Positions 51,359-62,200 of a stretch of DNA of 64,000 nucleotides are shown here, piece by piece. The stretch lies in assembly GCF_032598905.1 (NCBI RefSeq), contig NZ_CP122458.1, forward strand, positions 4,985,001-5,049,000, read 5' to 3'. The stretch comes from Streptomyces sp. 11x1. Its GTDB lineage: Bacteria; Actinomycetota; Actinomycetes; Streptomycetales; Streptomycetaceae. Position 1 is the first letter of the stretch. Each line of letters begins with the position of its first letter. Below the pieces are notes generated by a model that saw only the letters and a list, made by a program, of their open reading frames with translations, searched no databases and was not told the origin of the DNA. A program made the position numbers and the translations under genes.

Positions 51359-54337
51359 TCACCGATGGCTGCCGCCGCGCCCCATTCCCCCGTCCACATC
51401 CACGTCCACGTCCATGTCCAGTTCCATGTCCATGTCGTCGAAAGGCAGCGCGTCCAGGTCGCCGTCGAAGTCGGCCGGGACCAGGAGGGTGTGCTCCTGC
51501 GGGCCGGACAGCGCTGTGGACCGGGGGTCGGTGTCGGTGAGGGACTGTTCGGTCCAGATGCACTTGCCGGTGGCGGTGTAGCGGGTGCCCCAGCGCTGGG
51601 AGAGCGCGGTGATCAGCTGCAGGCCCCGGCCGCCCTCGTCGGTGTCGCCGGCTCTGCGTATGCGGGGCATGGTGAGGCTGCCGTCGAAGACCTCGCAGAC
51701 CAGCGCGGAGCCGTGCAGGAGCCGCAGCCGGACAGGGCCCCTGGCGTGGCGTACGACGTTGCCGACGAGTTCGCTGGCGAGCAGTTCGGTGGTGGGGGCC
51801 AGGGCGTCCAGGCCCCAGGCGGCGAGTTGTTCGCGGACGTGGTGGCGGGCCTGCCTCGCGGCCCTCGGGTCGTCCAGGAGGGACCAGGAGGCCATCCGGT
51901 CGCCGGTGAGCGCGTGCAGCCGGGCGACGAGGAAGGCCGCGTCGTCGGCCGCCGCGTGCTCGGCGGGCAGCAGGCCGTGGGTGAGGGTGTCGCAGAGGCG
52001 TTCCAGGTCGGCGGCGGTGCCGTCCTCGTGGGCGGTGCGCAGCAGCCGGGCCAGGTCGGCCATTCCCTCGTCGATGCCGCGTTTCGCCGACTCGACCAGC
52101 CCGTCGGTGTAGAGCACCAGCAGACTGCCCTCGGGCACGCTCAGCTCGACCGTCTCGAACGGCGGCTCAGCCGCGCCGAGCGGCGGGTCGGCGGTCCACT
52201 CGGGAAAGCGCACGGTGCCGTCGGGGAGGACCACGGCCGGTGGCGGATGCCCGGCCCGGACGAGGGAGCAGACCTGGGTGGTGGAGTCGTACAGGGCGTA
52301 CAGGCAGGTGGCGTACGAGTCCTCACCCATGGAGCCGACGATGTCGTTGAGGTGGCCCATGATCTCGTCGGGGGGAAGTTCGAGGGCGGCGAGGGTGTGC
52401 ACGGCCGTGCGCAGCCGCCCCATGGTGGCGGCCTCCGACAGACCGTGGCCCATGACGTCGCCGACGACGAGGGCTACCTGCCCGCTGGAGAGCGGGATGA
52501 CGTCGTACCAGTCGCCGCCGACGTCCATGCCCTGGCCGGCCGGGAGGTAGCGGGCGGCCGACTCGCAGGCGGTGAGGGCCGGCAGGTCCTGGGGGAGCAG
52601 GGCGCGCTGGAGTTCCCGGGACCGGGTGTGTTCGAGGTCGTAGAGCCGGGCACGTTCCAGGGACTGCGCGAGGAGGGCGCTGATCGCGGTCAGCAGGGTG
52701 CGCTCCTCGTCGGTGAGGCGGCGCGGCCGGTCGAAGGAGACGACGCACACGCCGAAGGTGTGGTCGGACGCTGTCAGCGGCAGGAACGCCCAGGACGCCT
52801 TGCCCGCGCGGGCGGGCAGGTCGGCGTGCTGGGGGACGTAGGCGGCGTACTCCTGCGGCGAGGAGATGAACACCGGGACACCGGTGTTGATGGCGTCCCA
52901 GGCCGGGCCGTACTGCGCGCGGGGGCGGTGGTTGACGAGGTCGATGAACTCGGGCGAGTAGCCGACGGCGCCGACGTTGTGGAGCCGGCCGTTCTCGACG
53001 TCCTGGACGAGGAGGCCGCTGGCGGCGAACGGCGGCAGCACCCGCAGCGCGACCGCGTCGACGACGTCCTGCGAGGTGGTCGCCTTGGCGAGCGCGGCGG
53101 TCAACGCGGCGATGCGGTGGGCCCGTTCGGAGGCGGCGCGCTCGGCCTCGCGGCGTTCTTCCTCGTGCCGCCGCCGCTCGGTGACGTCGGTGAAGTAGAT
53201 GGTGCGGCCGTCGGGTCCGGGGACCAGCCGCAGGTGGTAGACGCGGTCGTGGTCCGGCACCTGGACGTCGAACCCGGCGGGCTTCTCCTCGGCGGCGGCC
53301 GCCCGGCAGCGGGTCTCCAGGCAGGGCGACTCGCGCACGGCCGGCAGCTCCCACAGCTGCCGCCCGAACAGTTCCTCCTCGGTGAGGCCGAGGGTGCGTT
53401 CCGCCACCAGGTTGGAGAAGGTGATCCGCCAGTCGTCGTCGACGGCGAGGAACCCGTCGCTCATGTGCCGCAGGGCCCGGCCGACCGCGTCCCGGGCGGA
53501 GCGCGCCTCGTCGCTCTCCCAGCCGACGCCGATCATCCGGTCGGGTGCGCCGTGCTCGTCGTAGGTGGCCCGGCCGCGGGCCCGGGTCCAGCCCCAGGTG
53601 CCGTCGAGGCGCCGTACGCGGTACTCCGCCTCGTACACGGTGTGGTCGCGGATCGCCCGCTCGGCGGCGGCCAGGGTGTGCGGGAGGTCGTCGGGGTGGA
53701 CGATCCGCATCCAGCTCTCGATCCTGCCGGTGAAATCGGCCGGCCGGGTGCCGTAGAGCTGGAGGGCGGCCTCGTCCCAGATCAGGTCGCCGCTCTGGAT
53801 GTCCCAGTCCCAGGAGCCGACGCTGGCCTCCTTCAGCACCTGCCGCAGCCGTTCGGCGTTGGGTTCGGCCGGTGCGGGGCCGGGCGGTGGGGAGGCCCGT
53901 GCCATGCGGTCCTGGGTCCAGTCGACGACGGACCGCAGGAAGTCCCACTGCAGGCCGGTGGGTTCGCCCCGGTCGCCGGTGAGGACGGTGAGCGCGCCGA
54001 CCGTGCGGTCACGGCCGGAGACGGGTAACGCGGCGAGCCCGGTGCCGGGCCAGGCGAGGGCCATGGAACCGAGCGGGAACCACACCCCACTGCCCTGGTG
54101 CAGGGCGCGGGCCGGGGGCAGCGGGCCCTCCTGGTCGATGATCTCCCAGGGGCGGGTCAGTGCGGGCGGGAGGCCGCTGGTCGACACCAGACGCAGGGCC
54201 GACATGGGGCCTCTGAGATGCATCATCGCCCCGAGCGCGCCGAGTTCGCCGACCGCGTGCTGGAGCGCCAGCCGGAAGACCTCGCTCTCCGCGACACCGG
54301 GCTCCACCGTGCCGAGCAGGGCCAGCCGTGCGTTCAT
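51359..54337 (-). CDS. GAF-PAS-PAS-GAF-SpoIIE phosphatase with anti-sigma ATPase domain
   Basis: 992 residues. GAF-like N-terminus (1-150), PAS (about 160-275: VGSWDWDIQSGDLIWDEAALQLYG), second PAS (about 285-390), GAF (about 405-560), SpoIIE phosphatase (about 570-800; MDVGGDWYDVIPL, VVGDVMGHGLSE, ADDAAFLVARL), and HATPase_c_2 (about 820-925; ELVGNVVRHARGPV, GGRGLQLITALSQRWG). A very acidic tail (DMDMELDMDVDVDVDGG) follows. Like the other phosphatase of this window, it would control anti-anti-sigma phosphorylation in response to small ligands. Single gene, no partner next to it. Confidence 0.88.
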   Translation of the reverse strand: MNARLALLGTVEPGVAESEVFRLALQHAVGELGALGAMMHLRGPMSALRLVSTSGLPPALTRPWEIIDQEGPLPPARALHQGSGVWFPLGSMALAWPGTGLAALPVSGRDRTVGALTVLTGDRGEPTGLQWDFLRSVVDWTQDRMARASPPPGPAPAEPNAERLRQVLKEASVGSWDWDIQSGDLIWDEAALQLYGTRPADFTGRIESWMRIVHPDDLPHTLAAAERAIRDHTVYEAEYRVRRLDGTWGWTRARGRATYDEHGAPDRMIGVGWESDEARSARDAVGRALRHMSDGFLAVDDDWRITFSNLVAERTLGLTEEELFGRQLWELPAVRESPCLETRCRAAAAEEKPAGFDVQVPDHDRVYHLRLVPGPDGRTIYFTDVTERRRHEEERREAERAASERAHRIAALTAALAKATTSQDVVDAVALRVLPPFAASGLLVQDVENGRLHNVGAVGYSPEFIDLVNHRPRAQYGPAWDAINTGVPVFISSPQEYAAYVPQHADLPARAGKASWAFLPLTASDHTFGVCVVSFDRPRRLTDEERTLLTAISALLAQSLERARLYDLEHTRSRELQRALLPQDLPALTACESAARYLPAGQGMDVGGDWYDVIPLSSGQVALVVGDVMGHGLSEAATMGRLRTAVHTLAALELPPDEIMGHLNDIVGSMGEDSYATCLYALYDSTTQVCSLVRAGHPPPAVVLPDGTVRFPEWTADPPLGAAEPPFETVELSVPEGSLLVLYTDGLVESAKRGIDEGMADLARLLRTAHEDGTAADLERLCDTLTHGLLPAEHAAADDAAFLVARLHALTGDRMASWSLLDDPRAARQARHHVREQLAAWGLDALAPTTELLASELVGNVVRHARGPVRLRLLHGSALVCEVFDGSLTMPRIRRAGDTDEGGRGLQLITALSQRWGTRYTATGKCIWTEQSLTDTDPRSTALSGPQEHTLLVPADFDGDLDALPFDDMDMELDMDVDVDVDGGMGRGGSHR

Positions 54338-54579
54338 ACGGCAGACCCTAACGTTCTACTCACACGTAAGGCAGTCCGCCACGGGAATTCCACATTCACT
54401 CCTGATGCCGTCCCACGCGCCGGTCAGGGGGTTCAACAGCGTTGAGTGGCAACATAATTGACGCTCATTCAGCATCGGTACGAGGTAAGGGCACCGCCGA
54501 GGTCGCCGTGACCAAGATCTGATGAACGTCGTTGGGCCGCTGCAACCCCAGGATGTCCGGCCCGACCCCAGCAGGCGCC

Positions 54580-55344
54580 ATGTTCGAGATGTTCCAGGCA
54601 GTCAAGACGTTCAGGACGTTGTTCAAGACGTTCGTCGAGCAGTACGCGCGCAACCAGCAGCTCAAACGGGATCTGCTGGCGCAGCGCGGTGAGCAGGAGC
54701 GGCGCTGGCGGGAGGAGGACCGGGTGGTGCTGCGGGCCGCCCTCGCGGCGAACCGGGTGGCCCTCCAAGAGCACATCGACACCCTCCGGCGGGCGGCCGG
54801 CGTCTCGTACCTCACCCTGCGCTGCCACGAGGACACCTGGACGTTCCTGGCCCGCACGGCGTTCGGTGTCTGGGAGCCCGCCTGGACGCAGAGCACCCGC
54901 GACCCGTACGACCGCGTCGGCCCGACCGCGACCAGGGCGGCCCACTTCACCGCCGACCCCAACCTGCCGCCGGGCCGGATCACCAAGGCGGACGGCGGCA
55001 TGCAGGACGTCCAGCTGTCCGGGCACAACCTGGTCCACGTCCTCGACGCGCTGCACGACGCCACCACCTCGGAGCTGACCGCGACCGGAGCGCGTGCCCG
55101 GACCCTCTACGACCGGCTGGCCTCCTTCACCGCCAAACTCGACCCGGCGGCCCCCACCGGCCGCACCACCGGCATCCTCTGGCGGATCGACGACAGTCTG
55201 CACAGCCAGTACGTCAGCCGCCCGTCCGGCCCGGGCCCCGGCCGCCCGACCACCGCGCCCCTCCTCCGCAAGGTTCCCTCCCCCACCCCGACGGCCCGCC
55301 GCCGCCACCCGGAACGCAACGGTTCGCCCGTGGCGCAGAAGTAG
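54580..55344 (+). CDS. Protein of unknown function
   Basis: About 254 residues from ATG 54580 (MFEMFQAV); an in-frame ATG at 54532 is possible. A helical N-terminal part (VKTFRTLFKTFVEQYARNQQLKRDLLAQ, coiled-coil-like) leads to VSYLTLRCHEDTWTFLARTAF and HNLVHVLDALHDATTSELTATG, ending in a Pro/Arg-rich tail. No signal peptide or known motif. Codon use is normal for the genome. Divergent from the SpoIIE gene; no function can be offered. Confidence 0.6.
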   Translation: MFEMFQAVKTFRTLFKTFVEQYARNQQLKRDLLAQRGEQERRWREEDRVVLRAALAANRVALQEHIDTLRRAAGVSYLTLRCHEDTWTFLARTAFGVWEPAWTQSTRDPYDRVGPTATRAAHFTADPNLPPGRITKADGGMQDVQLSGHNLVHVLDALHDATTSELTATGARARTLYDRLASFTAKLDPAAPTGRTTGILWRIDDSLHSQYVSRPSGPGPGRPTTAPLLRKVPSPTPTARRRHPERNGSPVAQK

Positions 55345-55495
55345 GGCCCGGAGGCCCGGAGGCCCGGAGGGGGGTCCCGCTGTTGTCGCGGTCCCGGGAC
55401 ACTTTCGTGGGGCCGGAGTACAACCTTCCGCCATATCCGGTCGTCTCATCCGATAACAGCGCTACCGCAGCGTTGTGCGAACAAGGGGGGACGAC

Positions 55496-56068
55496 ATGCG
55501 ACGAATCGGAGCCGCGGTTCTGGCGCTCGCGCTCGCGGGGACGGCGATCGGGACGGCGGCGGCCACCGCGAGTGCCGCGCCCGGGGGTGCCGCGCGAGCC
55601 GCCGCGGCCTGCCCGACGGGCTGGGGCAGTGGCGTCAAGGGCAGCCCCGACAGCGGTGCCGTGCCGCTGACGGACATCAGGACCGGCCGGCACGACTGCT
55701 TCGACCGCATCGTGTTCGACGTACCCGACGGCGGTGACCGCGTCGGCTACTGGGTCCACTACGTCGACCGGCTCCACCAGGTCGGCTCCGGCGACCCCAT
55801 CCCGGTGACCGGCGGAGCCATCCTGGAGATACGGGTCGCGGCGCCGAGCTACGACCCCGAGACGGGCGGGGTCGTCTACCCGGGCAAGGTCGCCAAGCCC
55901 CTTCCCGGGGTGAACCTGACCGGCTACCGCACCTTCCGTGACACCCGCTTCGCCGGCAGCTTCGAGGGCGAGACCCAGATCGGCGTCGGCGTCCGCGCCC
56001 GGCTGCCGTTCCGGGTGCTCCAACTCTCCGACCGCCTCGTGGTGGACGTGGCCCACAGCTGGACGTAG
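55496..56068 (+). CDS. Secreted AMIN-like domain protein
   Basis: 190 residues. Signal peptide GAAVLALALAGTAIGTAAATASA. The mature domain is beta-rich: HDCFDRIVFDVPDGGDRVGYWVHYVDR, PVTGGAILEIRVAAPSYDP, then TGYRTFRDTRFAGSFEGETQIGVGVR. The D-x-V-F-D and G-x-L pattern is that of AMIN-like domains exported by actinobacteria, thought to bind the cell wall. No catalytic residues are visible. A terminator follows 23 bp after the stop, separating it from the megasynthase gene. Confidence 0.75.
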   Translation: MRRIGAAVLALALAGTAIGTAAATASAAPGGAARAAAACPTGWGSGVKGSPDSGAVPLTDIRTGRHDCFDRIVFDVPDGGDRVGYWVHYVDRLHQVGSGDPIPVTGGAILEIRVAAPSYDPETGGVVYPGKVAKPLPGVNLTGYRTFRDTRFAGSFEGETQIGVGVRARLPFRVLQLSDRLVVDVAHSWT

Positions 56069-56090
56069 GGGCAGAGCGGAGGACGGCCTC

Positions 56091-56126
56091 GGGTCGGCGG
56101 TCCCGGCCTGCCGGGACCGCCGACCC
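56091..56126. terminator. Strong terminator hairpin
   Basis: Perfect 16-bp stem (56091-56106 with 56111-56126) and a 4-nt loop, just before the megasynthase gene. It isolates that gene from the AMIN-like gene. Confidence 0.88.
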
Positions 56127-56209
56127 GGCCGCCCGCCGTCGGCCGCCGCTGCCCGCCACCGGCCCGGACGGCTTGTAGTGTCCGCACGGTGGAGAGATCG
56201 AATGAACGT

Positions 56210-59200
56210 GTGAACGACGGCGCGGACCCGACACTGCTGGACGTGTTGCTCCAGGCGGCGCGGGAGACCCCCGGGCAGACCGTCGTGCACGTCCGGGGGG
56301 ACGGCGGCGAGCACACGGTCACCTTCGCCGAACTCCGCGACGACGCACTGCGCGTGGCCGGCGGCCTGCTCGCGGCGGGCGTGACCCCGGGCACTCCCCT
56401 GCCGCTGGTCGCCGACCGGGGCGACACCTTCCAGCCCCTGTTCTGGGGGGCGCTGGCGGCGGGGGCCGTCCCCGTCCCCCTCGCGCCGGAGCCCCGCCGG
56501 ATCGGCCCGGTGTGGGAGCTCCTCGACAGACCTCCCGTGCTGACGGACGACACATCGACCACCACGGTCCGCCGACTCGACCCTTCCATACGGGTGTTGC
56601 GGCTGGACGAGCTGCGGCAGGGCCACCCGCCCCGGCGCCTCCCCCGCCCCGCGCCCGACGACATCGCCTTCCTCCAGTTCTCCTCCGGCAGCACGGGCAC
56701 CCCCAAAGGCGTGGAGCTGACCCACGCCGGGGTCCTCGCCAACCTCCGCCAGATCCGCGCCGCGATGGCGATCACCTCGGACGACGTGATCGCGACCTGG
56801 ATGCCGTACTTCCACGACATGGGGCTCATCGGCACGCACCTGGTCCCCATGGCCGCGCGGGTGAAGCAGATCCGGATCGAGCCGCTGTCCTTCGCGAAGC
56901 GACCCGCCCTGTGGTTCGAGGCCGTCGACCGCCACCGCGCGACCCTTCTGTCGGCCGCGAACTTCGCCCTCGCCCTCGCCGTCCGCCGTGTCCCGGCCGC
57001 CGCGCTCGCCCGGTTCGACCTCAGCTGCGTACGCCTGCTGCTCGTCGGCGCCGAACCCATCGCCCCGCGCGTCTGGCGGGAGTTCACGGCCCTCACGGTC
57101 CCGGCCGGGCTCGACCCGCGCACCCCGCTCCCGGTGTACGGCCTGGCCGAGGCGACCCTCGCGGTGACCGTACCGCCGCTGGGCGAGACCGCGACGCCCC
57201 TGGTGCTGGACCGGGCCGCGCTGAGTGCCGGTCGGGTGGTGGACGCCCAACCCGGCGCGCATGCGGTGGAGTTGATGGACCTCGGTCGCCCCGTGGCGGC
57301 GTGCGAGGTCCGGATCACCGACGACAGCGGGGCCCCGACGGGCGAGAAGCGGGTCGGACATGTGGAGGTGCGGGGCCCGCAGATGGGCCGCGGGTACCAC
57401 CGGGCGCCCGAGGCGAGCGCGGCGGCGTTCGGGGACGACGGCTGGCTGCGCACGGGCGACCTCGGGTTCCTGCGGGACGGGCGGTTGTGCGTCACCGGGC
57501 GCCACAAGGACGTCGTGTTCGCCAACGGCCGGACGTTCCACGCGGCCGACCTGGAGGAGACGGTCGCCGCGACGCCGGGACTGCCGCCCGGGGCCGTGGC
57601 CGTCGTGGGGTCCACCGACCCGGACGGCGGGGGTGAGCGGGTCGTCGCGTTCGTGCAGTGGGCCCGGCCCGAGCGGTCCACTGCCGCCCGGGTGCTCCGC
57701 GCCGCGGCCGGCCGGCTGCGGGAGGCCCTCGGCCACGACGACGTACGGGTACTGCCGCTGCCGCCGGGGGCGTTCGCGCGGACGACCAGCGGGAAGCTGC
57801 GGCGGGGGGTACTGCGGGAGAGGTTCGAGGCCGGGGAGTACGCGGCGGTCGAGGGGCGTTGGGGCGGCACGGCGGTGGGCGTGGCTCGGGGGCACGGCAC
57901 CGCGGGGGAAGGGGGCACCGGCGTGTCCCGTTCACTGCGGGAGGTTCAGGATGCCGTACGGGCGGTGTGGGCGCGGGTGTTGGACGTGCCCGCGGCCGAA
58001 GTCGGGCTGTGGGAACGGTTCTTCGACCTCGGGGGTTCCTCGCTCAAGGCGATGGCCGTGCTCGCCGGGTTGGAGGACGAGTTCGCGGTGACGGTGGAGC
58101 CGGGCGCTCTGCGGGACCACGACACGGTGGGGGCGTTGGCCGGGCATGTGCTGGGGTTGTTGGGGGAAGGGGCGGGTGCTGACGCGGGTGAGAGCCGAGG
58201 GCGCCTGGGAGCTCGGGGGGAAGGGTCCGTCGGCGAGTGCGGGCACGTGGTGGCTGGTCGCGCCGACGCGGCGGAGCCGCACGTGTCACAGCCCCTCGCC
58301 GTTCTCTCCGTCGCCTGTCGGTTTCCCGGGGGTGGGACGCCCGAGGAATTCTGGGAGTTGCTCGCGACCGGTGGGGACACCGTCGGCGGGGACGCGGGCG
58401 GCCGGCTGAGCGATCCCGGGGCCTTCGACGCCCGTTTCTTCGGGATGGACGACGCGGAGGCGCGGGCGACCGACCCGCAGGCGCGGATCTTCCTGGAGCT
58501 GGCGCACGAGGCGCTGGAGCGTGCCGGGTACGCGGGACCCCGGCGGGCCGGCCGCAGGGTCGGGGTCTTCGCGGCGACCGGCGACAGCGGGTACCGCGAG
58601 ATCCTCGCCGAGGCCGCCGACGGGGACCTCGCCCGCCACCCGTCCGCCCTCACCGGCAATCTGCCCAACCTGATCGCCGCCCGTGTCTCCCAGGTGCTGG
58701 ACCTCGACGGCCCCGCGCTGGCCGTCGACACGGCCTGCTCCTCCGCCCTCGTCGCCCTGCACCTGGCCCGGCGCAGCCTGCTGTCCGGCGAGTGCGACCT
58801 TGCCGTGGTCGGCGGCGTCAACCTGGGCCTGACCCCGACCGGCCACCGCCTCCTCGCGGCGACGGGCGCGGTGTCGCCGACGGGCCGGTGCCGGGCGTTC
58901 GGCGCCGACGCGGACGGGTTCGTCCCGGGGGAGGGCGGCGCGGCGCTGGTCCTCGCCCGCCTCGACGACGCCCGCACCGCCGACGACCCGGTCCTCGCGC
59001 TCGTACGCGGCACGGCCGTGAACAACGACGGCCGCTCGCTCGGCCTGCTCGCACCGACCCCGCGCGGGCAGCGCGAGGTGATCCGCCGGGCGTACGAGGA
59101 GTGCGGTGTCGATCCGGCCGACGTGTCGTACGTGGAGGCGCACGGCACGGGAACGCCGATCGGTGACCCGGTCGAGGCGCGGTCGCTCGGGCAGGCGTTC

Positions 59201-62200
59201 CCGCCCCGCGCCGACGGGGTTCCGCGACGGCTCGGCTCGGTGAAGACGAACGTCGGGCACCTGCTCAACGCGGCCGGGATGCCCGCGCTGGTCAAGGTCG
59301 CCCTCGCGCTCGCGCACCGCCGGCTCCCGCCGTCCCTCCATGTCACCGCCCCCGCCCCGTTCCTCGCCGACACCGCCCCCGGGTTCCGCCTCGTCACCGA
59401 GCAGGAGGAGTGGACCGGCGCGGACGGCCGTCCCCTGATCGCCGGCGTCAACAGCTTCGGCTTCGGCGGCACCAACGCCCACGCGATCCTGGAGGAGGCG
59501 CCCCGGGACCGGCGCGGGGGCGGGGCGGCCCCGGCCGCCGGGGGCCCGCACCTGCTGACCCTGTCCGCCCGGACCGAGGGCGCCCTGCGGGCCGCCGCGG
59601 TTGAGCTGGCCGCGCATCTGCGGGCCCACCCCGAACTGGACGAGGGCGACGTGTGCGCCACCGTCAGCACCGCCCGCGACGAGGGACCGCACCGACTGGC
59701 CCTGGTGGCGGAGGGCAACCTCGCGGAACGGCTCGAAGAGGCAGGGCGGTCGTGGGGGCTGGACCCGGAAGGCGCCAGTGGCGGGCAAGGTGTCGGTGAC
59801 GGGCAAGGCGTCGGTGACCGGCAAGGCGTCGGTGGCGCGGGTGAGGCGGGTGACACAGGTGGAGCGGGAGATCCTGGTCGTCCGGCCGGTCCGGGAGGCC
59901 TCGGTCGGGAGTGCGTCGCGGGCCGTCCGCGCCGCGCAGTGACGGGGCTCGTTCGGGGACGGCCCCGGACCGTGTTCGTCCTGCCCGGACAGGGGGCCCA
60001 ACAGCCCGGTCTCGGACGGGAGTTGTGGCGCTCGGCACCCGTGTTCCGGGATCTTCTGGAGGAGGCCTCCTCACTCACCGGGCCGGTGGCGGGGCGCAGC
60101 CTGGCCGCCTGGTGTCTGGACGAGGACGCCGACCCCGAGACCCTGGCCCGGACGGAGGTGGCGCAGCCCCTGCTCGTCGCGTTCGGGGTGGCGCTGGCCG
60201 GGCAGTTGGCCGCGTGGGGCGTGGCGCCGGACGCGGTCGTGGGGCACAGCGTCGGCGAGATCACCGCCGCGTGCGTCGCCGGCGCCCTGCCGCCGGCCGA
60301 GGCGGTCGGCTTCGCCGCCGAACGCGGCCGCCTGATGAACGGACTCACCACGCCGGGCGCCATGGCCGCCGTCAGGGGGGACGAGGAGACCGTCGCCGCC
60401 CTGGTCGCCGACTCCGACGGCACCCTCACCGTGGCCGCCGTCAACTCACCCACCCAGATCGTGCTGTCGGGTGCGTCCGAGGCCGTCGACCGGGCGGTGG
60501 CCACGCTCACCGCGCGGGGCGTGGCCGCCCGGCGGCTCCGCGTGTCCCACGCCTTCCACTCCCCGTTGCTCGGCCCCGTGCTCGACCCCCTCCACAGCGC
60601 GGCGAAGGCCCTGACCGTGCACCCGGCCACCGTTCCCATGCTGAGCACGGTCACCGGTCACTGGGCCCCCGACCTGACCCCCGACTCCGGCTACTGGCGC
60701 GACCACGCGATCCGCCCCGTCCGCTTCGGCCCCGCCGTCGCCCGGCTCCTCGACGAGGGCTACGACACGTTCGTCGAACTCGGCCCCGGCGCCACGCTCT
60801 CCGCCCCGATCCACGCGGTCGACGCCGCCCGCCCGGCCGCCGCACGAGCCGAGGTGACGGTCCTGCCCGCCCTCGCGACCGGCGAAGGGCCGATGAGGAC
60901 GAGGGGGTCAAGGGGGACAAGGGGGGCGGGCGCCCTGCTCGAAACGGTCGGTCGGCTCTGGGCCCTGGGAACCCCGCTCTCCCCGACGTCCCCGGCCCGG
61001 GACACGACACGACGCCGGGTCCCCGTGCCCCCGTATCCCTTCCAACGCGAACACCATTGGGCGCGACGAGTCGACAGCGCGCCCGGATCCGCGCCGGCGT
61101 CCGCGCCGACGTCCGCATCCGAAGCCACGCCCGCATCAGGAGCCGCGCCCACATCCGAAGCGGCGAGCGCATTCGGGCCGACGCCGGCGCCCGCGCCGGC
61201 ACCCGCGAAGTCAGGCGGCGCGTCAGGCGGCGAGGCTGCCGCCGAGTCGGGCGCGGCGTCCTCAGGCGTGCGGGGTGCCTCCGCACCCCGCACGCACCTC
61301 CCCCGCCCCCTCCCCGACACCCCGCCCACCCCACAGCCCCTCCTCTGGCGCGACGCCCCGCTGACCGCCGCCCCCGGCCCCCGAGCCGTACGCCTCGTCG
61401 GCGCCGACACCCCGCTACGCCGTTCCCTCACGGACCGGCTCACCGAGCGCGGGGTGAAGGTACTGACCCCGACGCCGACACCAGGCCCGTACGAAGGCCA
61501 GGGGGAAGACCAGGCGGACGACCGGGCGGAAGGTCCGGAGGCCGTGCTGTGGTTCGCCGGTGACTCCCCGAGCCCGCGGTCGGAGACCGGCACGGCCGTA
61601 TCGGCCCTGCGCGAGGTGCTGGCGACGCTCGACACCCCCCTCACCCGGCCCACCCGTCTGCTGCTCGTCACCGAGAACGCGTACCGCACGGAGGCCGACA
61701 CGAGCACGGGCACGAGCACCGACGCCTCCCCCCACTCCCGCCCTCGCCCCGGCCCCCGCCCCGAACAAGCCCTCCTGCACGGCTTCGCCCTGGCCCTCGC
61801 ACAGGAACATCCGAACCTCACCTCGCTGAGCATCGACGTTTCGGCACAGGATGAGCTGGACGTCCAACTCACCGCGCTGGAAGCAGAGTTGCACGCCGCC
61901 GCGGTCACGGCCGGCACCGTCGCCTGGCGAACAGGCCGCCGCCTCACCCGCACGACAGCGACCCCCGCCCCCGCCCACTCTTCCCTCCCCACCGCCACGC
62001 CTCTCCCCGCGAACGGCACCTACCTGATCACCGGTGGCGCGGGCGGCCTGGGCTCCGCGCTCGCCCGCGACCTCGCGGAACGCGGCACGCCCACGCTCGT
62101 GCTGACCGGCCGTACCGTCACCCCGCCCCGCACCCTGCTGGGCGAGCTCCGCGCGCTCGGCGCCCTCGCCCGCTACCAGGCGGCCGACGTCACCGACGCC

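Noticed and set aside
55214..57918. Long minus-strand open frames opposite the acyl-AMP ligase region
   Set aside because: They are shadows of the megasynthase, whose frame carries all conserved motifs.
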